Below, piece after piece: positions 11,601-22,402 of a stretch of DNA of 64,000 bases (position 1 is its first letter; each line of letters begins with the position of its first letter). The DNA is from Mytilus trossulus. Its lineage: Eukaryota; Mollusca; Bivalvia; Mytilida; Mytilidae. The DNA lies in assembly GCF_036588685.1 (NCBI RefSeq), contig NW_026963296.1, positions 1,922,001 to 1,986,000 on the forward strand, given 5' to 3'. A program made the translations under genes and the position numbers. The notes under the pieces were generated by a model. It was not told where the DNA came from. It saw only the letters and a program-made list of their open reading frames with translations, and searched no databases.

Positions 11601-14600
11601 GTAATATTATTATGTTAAATTTGTTATGTAGTAATCGCTTTTTTCTATAAATTATTTCGATTTTATCATTCCATCACAAAACAGATTATTCGAATGCACC
11701 ATACAATGCGTTTTTTTTTTTAAATTGTCCTGTTGTGTATCTAATTCACTATAATCCATAAAAGAAGTAATTGTGTTCAAACGTCTATTTGTGTGTTTGA
11801 AATATTTTTTTCTCACATTTTCATTGAGTAATGAAAACAATTAGATTATCTGATGCCATAATTATTTAAAGGAGCCCGGGGACGAAATATACCAGAGGGA
11901 CAGTCAAACTCATTGAGTGAAAATAAACTGACAACGCCATGGCTGAAAACAAAAAGACAAACAGGCAAATAATAGTACACATGACACAACATAGAAAACA
12001 TAACTAGAGACTAAGCACCACCAACAAAACTAAAAAGCGGGAGTGATTTCATGTGCTCCGGAAGGCTAAACAGAGCCTGCTTCACATGAGATATCCGGTG
12101 TAGACTTTGTTTGTAGTGATTTTTTTAATTTTTTACATCGGAATTTTTTTTTACATGAATTTCATAAAATTGAGAGTGGAAATGGGGAATATGTTAAAGA
12201 GACAACAACCCAACCATAAAGCTGATAACAGCCGATGGCCACAAATGGGTCTTCAGTGCAGATAGAAACTCCCGCACACGGAGGCGTCCTTCAGTGGCCC
12301 CATAACAAATTTTTATGTAGGTAATACATTTCTATTGCCCCTTTAATATCATCTCTCTTTGTTGTATGATTATATTGTTGGGTTCTTAAAACACGATCCC
12401 AATTGCTTTTTGTTCGTGAATAATTGATCTAATTGACGTGATTTTTTAGGTGGAAAATACTATGGAGAAGGCAATAGGGAGAAGTATAACAGAAGAATTT
12501 GAAGGGATAGCAGATAGCGAGAATGCATTTACCATACATTTTAATGCAGTACAGCAAAAAGTGAGTAATAAAAATAGGTAAAACATTTACAGCCGATTGC
12601 ATTGAGTGTGTAGGTAATGGTGATATATTTGATCAGCTTGCTTGCTAGCTGAACCGTTAAGTCATTATCAGATAAGGTATACTACCCTCTTTTCGAAGTA
12701 GCCTAGTCCTCCACACAGAAAGATCAGTTATCTGTCGGACTACACAGCTACTTTTGCATAGGTACTATTTCTGTACTAAAAAATTGTAGTACTGGAAATC
12801 TACTTTTAATATTCAGTACTATTTTGTTACTCTAAAATTATTGTAATATTTAGGTACCTGTATTTTGCAATACTTTATTTGTACTTGAAATTTATGTACT
12901 ACAGATGTTTGGTTACTACCTTTACATTTTCAGCATTTTGAAAGTTTTTCTATTTCAAATTTCTTAAAGTTATGATTTTCAAACATGGAATATTGTATTA
13001 TTTCTGTACCAAAATATTTAGTACAAAACAAGTACTGTAAAATACAAGTACCTAAATATAACAATATTTTTACGGTAAAGAAATAGTACTAAATATTAAA
13101 AGTAAATTTCCAGTACTGCATTTTTTTTTAGTACAGAAATAGTACCTATGCAAAAGTAGCTTGTAGTCTATTCATATAGGAGGATAGTTTACATAACCTA
13201 ACAATGACTTCACGGTTCAGCTAGCAAGCAAGCTAACCAAAGATATAACCTTTACCTACACACTCAATGCAATCGGCTGTAACGCAGTACAACACAAAGT
13301 AAGTTATATACTTGGTTACAGAAAACCTGAAACTTCAACCATGTTCATAAATATATTGAAAGGTTTTCCGCTACAGAGAATTTAAATTATGTTTCATATG
13401 AAAGAATAAAACTGCCGATTACAAACGTAATAATGATGTGGAGAGTTACATCCCGTGACCCAGGCTAAACCCTTTTAATTTAAATCAAAATGTTTCGATG
13501 TAGAACATTTGAAGCTCCTATAATATGTAGGCGGGTGCGAAACGAATAATAAACAATAATCAAAATCAAATTTCACGGGAAAAGTGTTCAATTACATAAT
13601 TTTTGCTTGATAAATATTTCAGTTGGAGTGCTGTGGTTTTAATAATTCGGCCGATTTCTCTAAGGCTACTAAATGGAATACTACTGTCAACAACGTTACT
13701 CAACAGATCCCTCCGGCATGCTGTAAAAATATGACGTTATCGGACCAATGTGTGGCAAATCCCACACCCGTCAACTCGTACACAATGGTAAATATAAGTA
13801 CCTCTTTTTTCAGAAAATTGTTTGTGTATAAATTATATAAACCTTTTCAAGAATTATTGAAAGAACTAGAAGAGGCTAACAACTTACATCTGTTATTTGT
13901 ATTTCAGTTTGATTTTGGTAGATATATTGAATTAAAGGCGTTAAAAACTTAACAAAGATACCATAGGCTTTTAATTTTGTACTACATCCGCTCGAAAGAC
14001 ATACTAGAGACGCTGGAATAGAAAAAAGATGGTGGCTGTCTGTCATACTTTATTTATTCTTCATTTATTGTTTGAGGCCATTTTATAATGTTCTCATACA
14101 TTTTCTACCTGACACAACACTATGTGTGTGTTTTTTTGTCGTACAGTGTTCTATGGTTATTTACATCCCTGATAGATAGCTCAGTGTCTCATTGGCATTC
14201 ATTCAACATCTCATGTACATGTATATGTATATGTATAAAATTCATTTTAATGAATATTTCAAAAACGTTCAGATTTAATTATCATACTTAAATCATCGTT
14301 GAACAAGGTAAACTTTTTGATGTGTTACATATTTGTTTTCCGTTCATTTAATGTACATAAATTAGGCCACTAGTTTTCTCGTTTGAATTGTTTCACATTT
14401 GTTCTTTCGGTATGGACTTTGCTCATTGTTGAAGACCATACTGTGACCTATAGTTTTTTTTTATTTCTGTGTCATTGGGTCTCTTGTGGAGAGTTGTCTA
14501 ATCAGCAAACATACCACATCTTCCATTTTTATATCTAGTCATTTCGGGACTTGTCTAGCTAGCTGACTCTACAGTCAATATATTGTTTGTTGTGCCCTAT

Positions 14601-17600
14601 AATTGTTAACATATCCGAGGACGATAGATAGTTGTCTCATTGGCATTCGTTCGACGTCTCATATCTATCATGTCTATACATTGTAATTCTATTTTAATGA
14701 ATATTTACGAAATGTTCAAGTTAACATGATATTTGAAGTATGATCGAGCAATGTAAACTTTTATTACTACAGGACTGTTTTAGCTGACTCTACAATATGT
14801 TTTTTTTTGGGTCAAAACATGCAGTGCTCTATTGTTTACATATATAGTGATCTCATTGGCATTCATGCAACATCTCATGTATAATTCTATTTTAATGAAT
14901 GTTTTTTTAGAAATGTTTAATTTTAAATAATACTTGAAGTATGATCGAACAATGTAACATCATTTAGGGAAGTTTTATAATTTGCTCTGCGGTATGGATT
15001 TTGCTCATTGTTAAGGCTGTAGTGTGACCTATGGTTGATAATGTCTTCAGCCACTTTTGTCTTTGATATTTTTATTGGTTATTATTGTTGGGTTCTTTAT
15101 ATCTAATTGACGTATAACAGCTCTCTTTTTTATTGACACAGAAGGAAAAAGTACATTTATTATTAAAAGAAGTATTGATCTATTTCCCTTTGTTCTACGT
15201 ATGTATCATACACCTGTGCATAATCACAACATTATTATAAGAGGATCTGGGTGGGGCCTAACAGAAAATAGAATATATTAATAGGCACGCAGAATAAAGA
15301 GTTAAAAGTCAGGAATAGAATTAAAAAGGTAAAAAAGATGGAGAATGTAAAATAATGGGGTAATCGGCGTATCCAGAACCTTTTGTAAGGAGGGACCGCT
15401 GACTGGCCTAAGGAGGGCCCGTTCCAGTCACGCTTCCATACCCGTAGCCAGGGGGGTTCGGACGAACCTCCCCTTTGAAACCAAATTAGCACTTTTAAAG
15501 TCAACTTTCTGTTCAAATTGTGACTGTTAAAGTCATGTTCATGAGTCCAAATACCCCCCCCCCTTTTGGAAATTCCTGGCTACGAGCCTGACTTCAGTGA
15601 TTCCTTGTATAATCATCAACATGTTTCCCACCATGAAAGGTGGTCCGTCCCCTTTTCCCCTTGATCCGCCTATGTTATAAAATATGGAAAAGAGACTATC
15701 AAATACGCATCACAGATAAAGAATAGAGAAAATTGAGCTAAAGATTGGAAGGAAATAAAAATGAAGGACCCCTCAACCAGACCCCCTTAAATTATTGCAC
15801 ACGGTACAGCTTTTAATTAATAGATTAAAAGGTGCTTATTTCATCAAATTGATTTTTAATGACTCATTGCTCAAGACATATGTTTGTAAGAGGGTGAAAT
15901 GCTAATGAATGCATTACTAGTAAATTGTTAAAAGAATTATACGAAAATAATAGGAACAAAGCAATTTTAAAAGCTATTGTTGAGTTCATTTAGATGTTTC
16001 AGGAATTATTTTAGAAATATAATTTTCCTTTTTTATTATAAATAGGGAATGGCTTTGAACTCTTTTATTTTGTCGTAATATTTATGATGATTTCTTCAAG
16101 AGGTACTGATAATGTCAGAGACATAACAAAAAAACATTCTTTAAACTTTTTTTATGTATTATTTCGCAATATGGGATATACATTTTATTTGGTCGGGTTG
16201 TTGTCTCTTTGACACATTCCCCATTTCCATTCTCAATTTTATTTGTATCAAGTGTTCTAAAAAGGTCACTACATGGGTTTACAAATTATAGGCTCATTGT
16301 GTACGTCTAGTCCAACGCATGTCGTATACATTTACCCATACAAATGTTTTAGTCCTGAACAATATACAAATACGGAGATGTGATGTGATTGCCATTGAGA
16401 CAACTATCCTCTTCAGTTAAAATGAAATGAACAACAACAGTCATAGGGAACTGTACAGCTCTCGACAATGAGAAATATCGTATAGTCGGCAATAAAGGCC
16501 CTGACATGACAAATATAAAACAATTTCAATCGAGAAAACTACTACATTCATAACAAAACAATTCACAAAAGTCACATATGATAGACACGAACTAACGATA
16601 ACCACTGACCTACAGGCTCCTGATTTTAGGCACGAACTAACGACAACCACTGACCTGCAGGCTCCTGATTTTAGACACGAACTAACAACCACTGACCTAC
16701 AGGCTCCTGATTTTAGACACGAACTAACGACAACCACTGACCTACAGGCTCCTGATTTTAGACACGAACTAACGACAACCACTGACCTACAGGCTCCTGA
16801 TTTTAGACACGAACTAACGACAACCACTGGCCTACAGGCTCCTGATTTTAGACACGAACTAACGACAACCACTGACCTACAGGCTCCTGATTGTAGACAG
16901 GCACATAGTTTGCAGCTGAATATTTAACACCAATCAATCCATCATTTAGTCGATCGGTCGTTCACAAATTGTATTAGTTCTTTGGGAAATCAAGTTAAAT
17001 GTAAGGTGCACACTTCCATGCAACCATCAAAAAGCGAGCACTTCCAACAAGTAAAAAGCAGAGCGAACACGTCTAGCATGCAAGAGCTGGCATGTAAAAT
17101 GCAAGGTCAACACTTTCAGCAAGTAAAACGCAGAGCGAACGCTTCTAGCATGTGAGAGGTGGCATGTAAAATCAAGATCAACACTTCATATATGATTGTC
17201 AAACAGCAGATGTGATGAATCACAATAGCTATAGTCTGCTTTTGTGTATTAGAGATTTACAGAAAAAAATCGACAAAAAAGGTACAAGATAAATTACACA
17301 TATGATTTTATAAAAGCATAACAGTCTATTTCTCATTTAAAAAATTTAAGTAAAGTTAACTCTGATTTGTTCTTGTTTTAGGGATGTAAAGAGGCGTTAG
17401 CAGATTTGTTTGAAAGATATTTCTCTGTTATAATTGGAGTAGCTGCTACACTTGTTTTCTGTCAGGTAATGAAGTACAAATAAACTACAGTACTAATCAG
17501 CTACTTATATACTATTAACGATCTACTAATAAATAAAATATGTATTTGTTTATATCCAGTGTATCTACATGTGTAGCAGGATCTGCTCACCTGTCCCGAG

Positions 17601-18658
17601 CACATGATATCACTCATCTAAAAGACAGAATAAAGATATCAAAAAGATAGTCAAACTCATAAGTGGAAGAGATTTGCTGAAAAAGAACATACAATTTGCA
17701 ATGAAAAAAAAAGACCAAACAACAGACTACACTAACATCTACTAGTACTAGTATATCATTTCTAGTTTGTATCTTGTAAAACAAGGAAACCGCTGTATAA
17801 CAACTTAGGAGACCTAAATGACTTAACGATCAACTACACCTTTTCAACTCGACTTAAATTTAAATTCTGCTAGTTTGTCTATGTACAATTTCATCAAGTA
17901 TTCTTTCATCCTATATATGTGTCAAATGTATCTGAATGTGCATGGAATATTTGTAAATTTTATTGAAAAATCTCTTTGAATGGACGTGAAATATTTGCTG
18001 CTGTACTTTAATAGATGCTGTGATTTTTAGGTGAACACAAAAACATAAGATTGGAATGTTTCAAAATAAGCATTTCTAATCTAAAGTTGTCTTGAGTAGT
18101 CCAGTGGCGGATCCAGGGGGAGGGTTCTGGGAGTTGGGACCCCCCTTTTTTTTTTACGATCAATGCATTTGAATGGGGACATATAGTTGGAACCCCCCCT
18201 TTTTAAAATGGCTGGATCCACCCCTGTAGTCATTTTCTAATATACTTTCATTCATTTTCTTGTTTTTAAAATCTTAATTATCCTGACCATGACATATTTG
18301 CTACTGAACATTAGACTAGCAACATTGAACAAGCAATCAACAATATAATGCTATTATAGCATGTCTGTGTTTATCTCTTGCAATACCATCTAATTATATC
18401 AAACTTATTTTTTTTACAGTTATAGGAATAAATACAGGTTCAATTGGCTTTCGCTGTGGTTATCAGTTCAATGTAGAACCCAAGGGGAAAACCCTAGATT
18501 ACTCTTTTTGTTAGAAAACATCCAAACATAATATCCACACTGATCTGTGTCCACACTTATTTCATCATACTTTTTTATTTTTACAGTTAGTTATGATGAT
18601 CTTGTCTTTCCTGATGATGTGTACAAAAGTGGAGAATTCTTACAATTTCAAAGAATAA
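8676..18658 (+). CDS. Tetraspanin, 264 aa, seven exons
   Basis: Four-pass membrane protein that organises membrane microdomains; the partner is unknown. Exons: 8676-8747, 10768-10983, 11526-11600, 12450-12560, 13623-13787, 17382-17465, 18587-18658. All have GT-AG borders and phase-0 junctions. TM1 (about residues 12-37) spans the exon 1/2 junction. A short loop (about 40-62) is followed by TM2 (about 63-90) and TM3 (about 97-118). The large extracellular loop (about 119-217) carries the CCG motif at 161-163, a PxxCC-type pair (PPACC) at 191-192, Cys201 and Cys215, giving the six cysteines of a typical tetraspanin loop. Sequons lie at N177, N182 and N194. TM4 (about 218-252) ends in a short tail, NSYNFKE. 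The start was chosen because MTLEEGGRRTCIKV precedes TM1 in the normal place. The exact subfamily is not recognised. A 5' UTR exon may exist: 'tctattctag' just before the ATG looks like an acceptor. Confidence 0.9.
8729..9065 (+). repeat. ~46-bp minisatellite starting inside tetraspanin exon 1 and carrying its splice donor
   Basis: About seven diverging units, each beginning 'ggtcaacataccagtagc' and ending 'atcatcccggt'. The first unit contains the end of exon 1 and the real GTAAGT donor at 8748. The second unit keeps a perfect GTAAGT at 8794 and the third has GTACGT at 8841; later copies have lost it. Use of the second donor would add 46 nt and shift the frame. Confidence 0.8.
9242..9600 (+). 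repeat. Two mussel interspersed repeats in tetraspanin intron 1
   Basis: 9242-9330 carries the 'gatgtggtat...gagacaactctccatcagagacc' unit. 9365-9600 carries the 'gacgaaagataccaaagggacagtcaaactcat...gacaacgccatggct' unit, whose second copy is at 11876-12095. Confidence 0.7.
10472..10684. mobile_element. MITE with TACTGTGGRTTCAT-type inverted ends
   Basis: The left end 'tactgtgggttcattt' and right end 'aatgaatccacagta' are inverse. The interior is A+T-rich with 'gggtaccaattttcatggattgagga'. A related copy lies at 56712-56909. It lies in tetraspanin intron 1, 84 nt before exon 2. Confidence 0.6.
11876..12310 (+). repeat. Two mussel interspersed repeats in tetraspanin intron 3
   Basis: 11876-12095 repeats the 'gggacagtcaaactcat...gacaacgccatggct...gtgctccggaagg' unit seen at 9365. 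12172-12310 is the 'gagtggaaatggggaat...gagacaacaaccc...ggaggcgtcctt' unit, whose other copies are at 44112 (plus) and 8335 (minus). Confidence 0.65.
12589..13280. mobile_element. 692-bp foldback element in tetraspanin intron 4
   Basis: The left arm begins ACAGCCGATTGCATTGAGTG and the right arm ends with its inverse. The arms continue matching for about 300 bases (for example GCTTGCTTGCTAGCTGAACC and ACTTTTGCATAGGTACTATT), leaving only a short centre near 12935. Such long inverted arms are typical of foldback elements. An imperfect copy of the exon 4 end plus donor lies directly after the right arm. Confidence 0.75.
14140..15070 (-). repeat. Cluster of degenerate 'gatgtggtat'-family repeats in tetraspanin intron 5
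   Basis: Three or four diverged inverse copies occur in a row, with 'agttgtctcattggcatt' type tails at about 14180, 14490, 14635 and 14850 and 'ttgctcattgttgaag' segments at 14420 and 15003. No genes are present. Confidence 0.55.
15428..15592. mobile_element. Short MITE with CGTAGCCAGG inverted ends
   Basis: 'cccgtagccaggggggttcg' at the left and 'aaattcctggctacgagcct' at the right are inverse. The interior holds C runs. It is non-coding. Confidence 0.45.
16591..16910 (+). repeat. ~44-bp minisatellite, about seven units, in tetraspanin intron 5
   Basis: The unit is 'acgaactaacgacaaccactg' plus 'acctacaggctcctgatttta'. Units are nearly identical, with one 3-base deletion. The 143-aa antisense frame across it is simply the translated repeat and not a gene. 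Confidence 0.9.
18102..18226. mobile_element. 125-bp hAT-like MITE with 5-bp flank repeat
   Basis: Ends are CAGTGGCGGATCCAG and the inverse of CAGGGGTGGATCCAG. TAGTC flanks both sides (18097-18101 and 18227-18231). The terminal sequence matches the hAT form also seen at 576. It lies in tetraspanin intron 6. Confidence 0.6.
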
Positions 18659-19732
18659 CACCAACACAGAATTATGCTGAACGTTGATATTATAAATTGC
18701 AATATACTCATAGTCATGCCTGTACATACATTTTTATTTAAAATATTTTGATAATTTCCATTCGTTAATACTGTTGTCAACATACTGCATGGAAATGGAT
18801 TTTTGTTGAGATTTTCGTGTGTAACCTTGTGACACTGTAACGAAGGAAAACCTGATTGTTCGTAGGGTATCTTTCATACTATATATGCTAGCCATGCAAT
18901 ATACATGTATGACAAGGGTGGGATTTTACATCTTGCTTCATAGTTGTTGGAAAATTATCCATATAATTGTGTTTAAATGTGAATATATCAATAGACCTTG
19001 TGTGGTCTCATCATTACCCATGTGATTATTCAAATGAGATCTACATTACGTTGAACTGTTAGTTCTGATCAATACTCAGCGCCTCAGCTCAAAGATGGAC
19101 TTGGAATATGACGATTGGTTGTTCAAAATCAACCAATCAGATTCTACATGGGTAGTCACATGATTAATAGATTTCATTGTTTGCAGTTAGAGGATTTACT
19201 TAAAATGTACATTGCAAACAAATATTTTTCTAAATTGAAACGATTGATAAGTCAAAGGTCATGACATGAGACTCTTTACATCAACTTAGATAGGAATATG
19301 CTCACTCAAATAATGTACAGACTAAAAAACAAATTAACGATTAGTTCTCAACCAATAGACAGCGAATCTTAACAATGGCATTCATTTTTTTCCAAAACGT
19401 TTAGTGACCATAACAATGATCTGCTAGCCAAGTTACACTGGAATTCATACATGCAGGGGGTAAAGTCACACATATGCAACAATGTTGTGTGGAGGTGCTC
19501 TTATTTTAGGTGCTATTAATATTTATTTGAAAGAAGATGAGATCCAGCAACCACATTATCTATTTGAGGATTTTAAAAACATTTTTTATTTAATAAAAAA
19601 AACATATTTTTGTTTGCTTTGAAGCCTTATGCTCTTAATATTACCCTGTATAAGTTTCTCAACTGATCATAAGTCATGAAGAATTTTGAATATAGAAGCT
19701 TCCATAAACCTGAATTTCTATAAATATAAGGC

Positions 19733-19935
19733 CTAGGAGATGTGATATTATTGCCAGTGAGACAACTATCCATCAAAGTTCACATGGAGAGGAAGTAAAC
19801 AATTATGGGCAAATGTACAGCCTTCAACAATATGAGAAAACCCTATGCTGTCAGGTCGGCTATCCATGTCATTTGAACTCTCTGGTGAATACTTGACAAA
19901 TTTCCAATTATACCATATCTTCATATTTTTATAGT
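19733..19935 (+). repeat. Mussel 'gatgtggtat'-family repeat downstream of tetraspanin
   Basis: Reads 'gagatgtgatattattgccagtgagacaactatccatcaaag', then the 'acagccttcaacaatatgagaaaaccc' segment. The rest of 18659-20118 is the tetraspanin 3' UTR and A+T-rich sequence without genes. Confidence 0.65.
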
Positions 19936-20118
19936 ATTATGGCATGTTTAGCAAAGAAATCTGTACCAGCAGGAGATACATGTAATTGTAGAATCTTGAA
20001 TTAAAATATATAAGTGGCAATAAGGGCAATTATATATATGCAAAATAAGAATATGACAATGAGTAAATTTTATATAAAAATCACATTAAAACAAAATATA
20101 TATAATCATAACAATATA

Positions 20119-21097
20119 CAGTGAAACCTGTCCAAACCGAACACCCACGGGACTTTGTGTTTTGTTTGGTCTTCACAGGTGTTCGGATTAAAGAGGTAAA
20201 TCAAACGCCACTCTGGGAGATGTCCGACGTGGAGCGATTTTGCTTTTTAAAATGATTTTGTCATCTGTTAATTCACTGACCAAATCAGATTCACAGTCAC
20301 TGTCAAATGACAATTCCGAAGTTGAATCGGGAACGTCATTGTACATTGTGAGTTCTCGGACTAAACTGGTCACCCGCTGATTGATACTTCGGCACATGAT
20401 AACAGTGAATCAACAGCAGAGGTCCAGTTTATTCTCGGTATTTATCGTTGCTAAAAAGCTACCGGATGTCTTCCGAAGCATTCGAATCATATATATAGGG
20501 CCTCTAAAGGGAATCCAGCAATCAAATTCTGACCTTGTTGTGTTGCACGACTTATTAATCAAGCGAAAGGCGTTAAAACTATTATCTAATTAAACAGTTT
20601 AGCCACAGAATGGCAGTTACGACTTTTTGGCCGTAATTATTTGAGTAAAGTGCATTTGATTGATCTGAGGGAAAGTTCCTTTCTTGTCATTATTGGCGAT
20701 CGGGATAGCTGACCAGTTTAAAGTTTCTTTACCAAAAAATCCCTTTATACATGGACATAGACATGCTAATTAGTTTGTAATAACAACCCACAAGTTCATT
20801 TGACCTCAAATACCATTGGGGATACTCTGTCATCCTGTGTTTGTTTAATTAAATCATGCAAATCATTAATAATATTTTATTGTTTTGATTGGTATTGATC
20901 GATTTTGACAGGTAATTTTTAGATACAAATTTACTAACAAGCCTTCAAAAAGAGTTTGGAGTTCGGTGTTGACAGGATTCGTTTTTATCAGGTTAGATTA
21001 ATGTTAATTGATAGTGAAATTTTATGGAACTTTGAAAATTGTTCGGTTTAAACTGAAATTCGGTTTTATCAGGGTTCGGTTTACCCAGGTTTCACTG
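20119..21097. mobile_element. 979-bp pogo/Tc1-like element, TA target duplication
   Basis: Ends are CAGTGAAACCTGTCCAAACC and the inverse of CAGTGAAACCTGGGTAAACC, each flanked by TA. Two short frames inside (20188-20397 minus, 20381-20593 plus) show no recognisable transposase motif. It is non-autonomous or decayed. A 177-bp copy with the same ends sits at 56051-56227. Confidence 0.7.
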
Positions 21098-21659
21098 TAA
21101 TACAAAAGTAACACAAAAAAAATTTATCAAGGAAAAAAATTCAATTAACTGCATGGCTTAGTATATGACAATCATATAGATTAAATATAAGGAATGTGTA
21201 GGTTTGATTTTTAACATAAAATTATTTCACATTCCAAGTTCATTTTAAACAAGCATTTCAATTTCATCTCATTTAAGTTTATATTTAGTTAGGCCGATAA
21301 AAAACAATAAGCTTGTCGTGGCAATCTTTAGATTTATCAATTGATATGTTATACAGGATTTAAACTTCTGGCATTTCATCAACATTTTTATTGATTAACA
21401 GCATATTTATTTGTGTTATAATGATAGAAATTATAAATTTTGATCTGTGTTTTGTTGTGAATAGGAACATTTCACAGCTTTTCTTATAAATCGAATTTCA
21501 ATTTATAGTTATCATTATCATCTACCAAAAACACAAGAATATAAATATCATGAAAAAGAATTGTGATATTTCTGGAATATACTTTCACAAGAATACATTT
21601 CCATGTGAACACACTTGAATTGGTGAGATATTCTTGTTTCCAAGCAAGACTTTTATATA

Positions 21660-21795
21660 GCAGACTATGCAGTATGGGCTTTGCTCATTATTGAAGGCCA
21701 TATGGTTTCCTATAGTTGTTAATGTTTGTGTCATTTTGGTCCTCTGTGGATATTTGTCTCATTGGCAATAATACCACATCTTCTTTTTTATATTT
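21660..21795 (-). repeat. Mussel 'gatgtggtat'-family repeat, inverse
   Basis: 'gcagtatgggctttgctcattattgaaggcc' to 'tgtctcattggcaataataccacatcttc' matches the copy at 1738 closely. The stretch 21100-21660 before it is A+T-rich with nothing else recognisable. Confidence 0.7.
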
Positions 21796-22019
21796 TCTCT
21801 AGTTAATAACACAATTTTTATACCTCTAAAATTAAACAAAGATCATAAATTCTACAACCATGCTCATCAGTCCTATTACAAAAATAATAAATATTAAGTA
21901 AAAGAAATAGAAAAAAAACCAAAATGAGATCTCTATTAGACAACATGTAAGAAGGTAACTAAAACATTGGTTAACATATAAATAAGAAATAAATCCCTGA
22001 ATATTCAATACCTCCAGTA

Positions 22020-22330
22020 TAAATATACATATGCCCACATTTAATATACATATGCCCATATTTAATATACATATGCCCACATTTAATACACATATGCCCA
22101 TATTTAATATACATATGCACATTTAATACACATATGCCCATATTTAATATACATATGCACATTTAATACACATATGCCCATATTTAATATACATATGCAC
22201 ATTTAATACACATATGCACATTTAATACACATATGCCCATATTTAATATACATATGCACATTTAATACACATATGCCCACATTTAATTACATATGCACAT
22301 TTAATACACATATGCCCACATTTAATTTAC
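22020..22330. repeat. CATATG-based satellite beside the CtIP stop codon
   Basis: About 16 short units alternate 'catatgcccatatttaata' and 'catatgcacatttaatac'. The array lies 73-383 bases past the CtIP stop, so it may be in the 3' UTR. Two small antisense frames across it are repeat artefacts. Confidence 0.85.
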
Positions 22331-22402
22331 ATAACAAATTCTTAGTACAGTTGATGTCAGCTTTATGAAAAGAATTTTTGTCATGTTGATGTCATGTGAC
22401 TA

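Noticed and set aside
16441-16872. 143-aa minus-strand open frame with VVVSSCLKSGACRS repeats
   Set aside because: It is the translation of a 44-bp minisatellite plus a common interspersed repeat; no start context, splicing or family support.
20188-20593. Two short open frames inside the 979-bp element
   Set aside because: No DDE or helix-turn-helix motif could be seen; kept only as part of the element.
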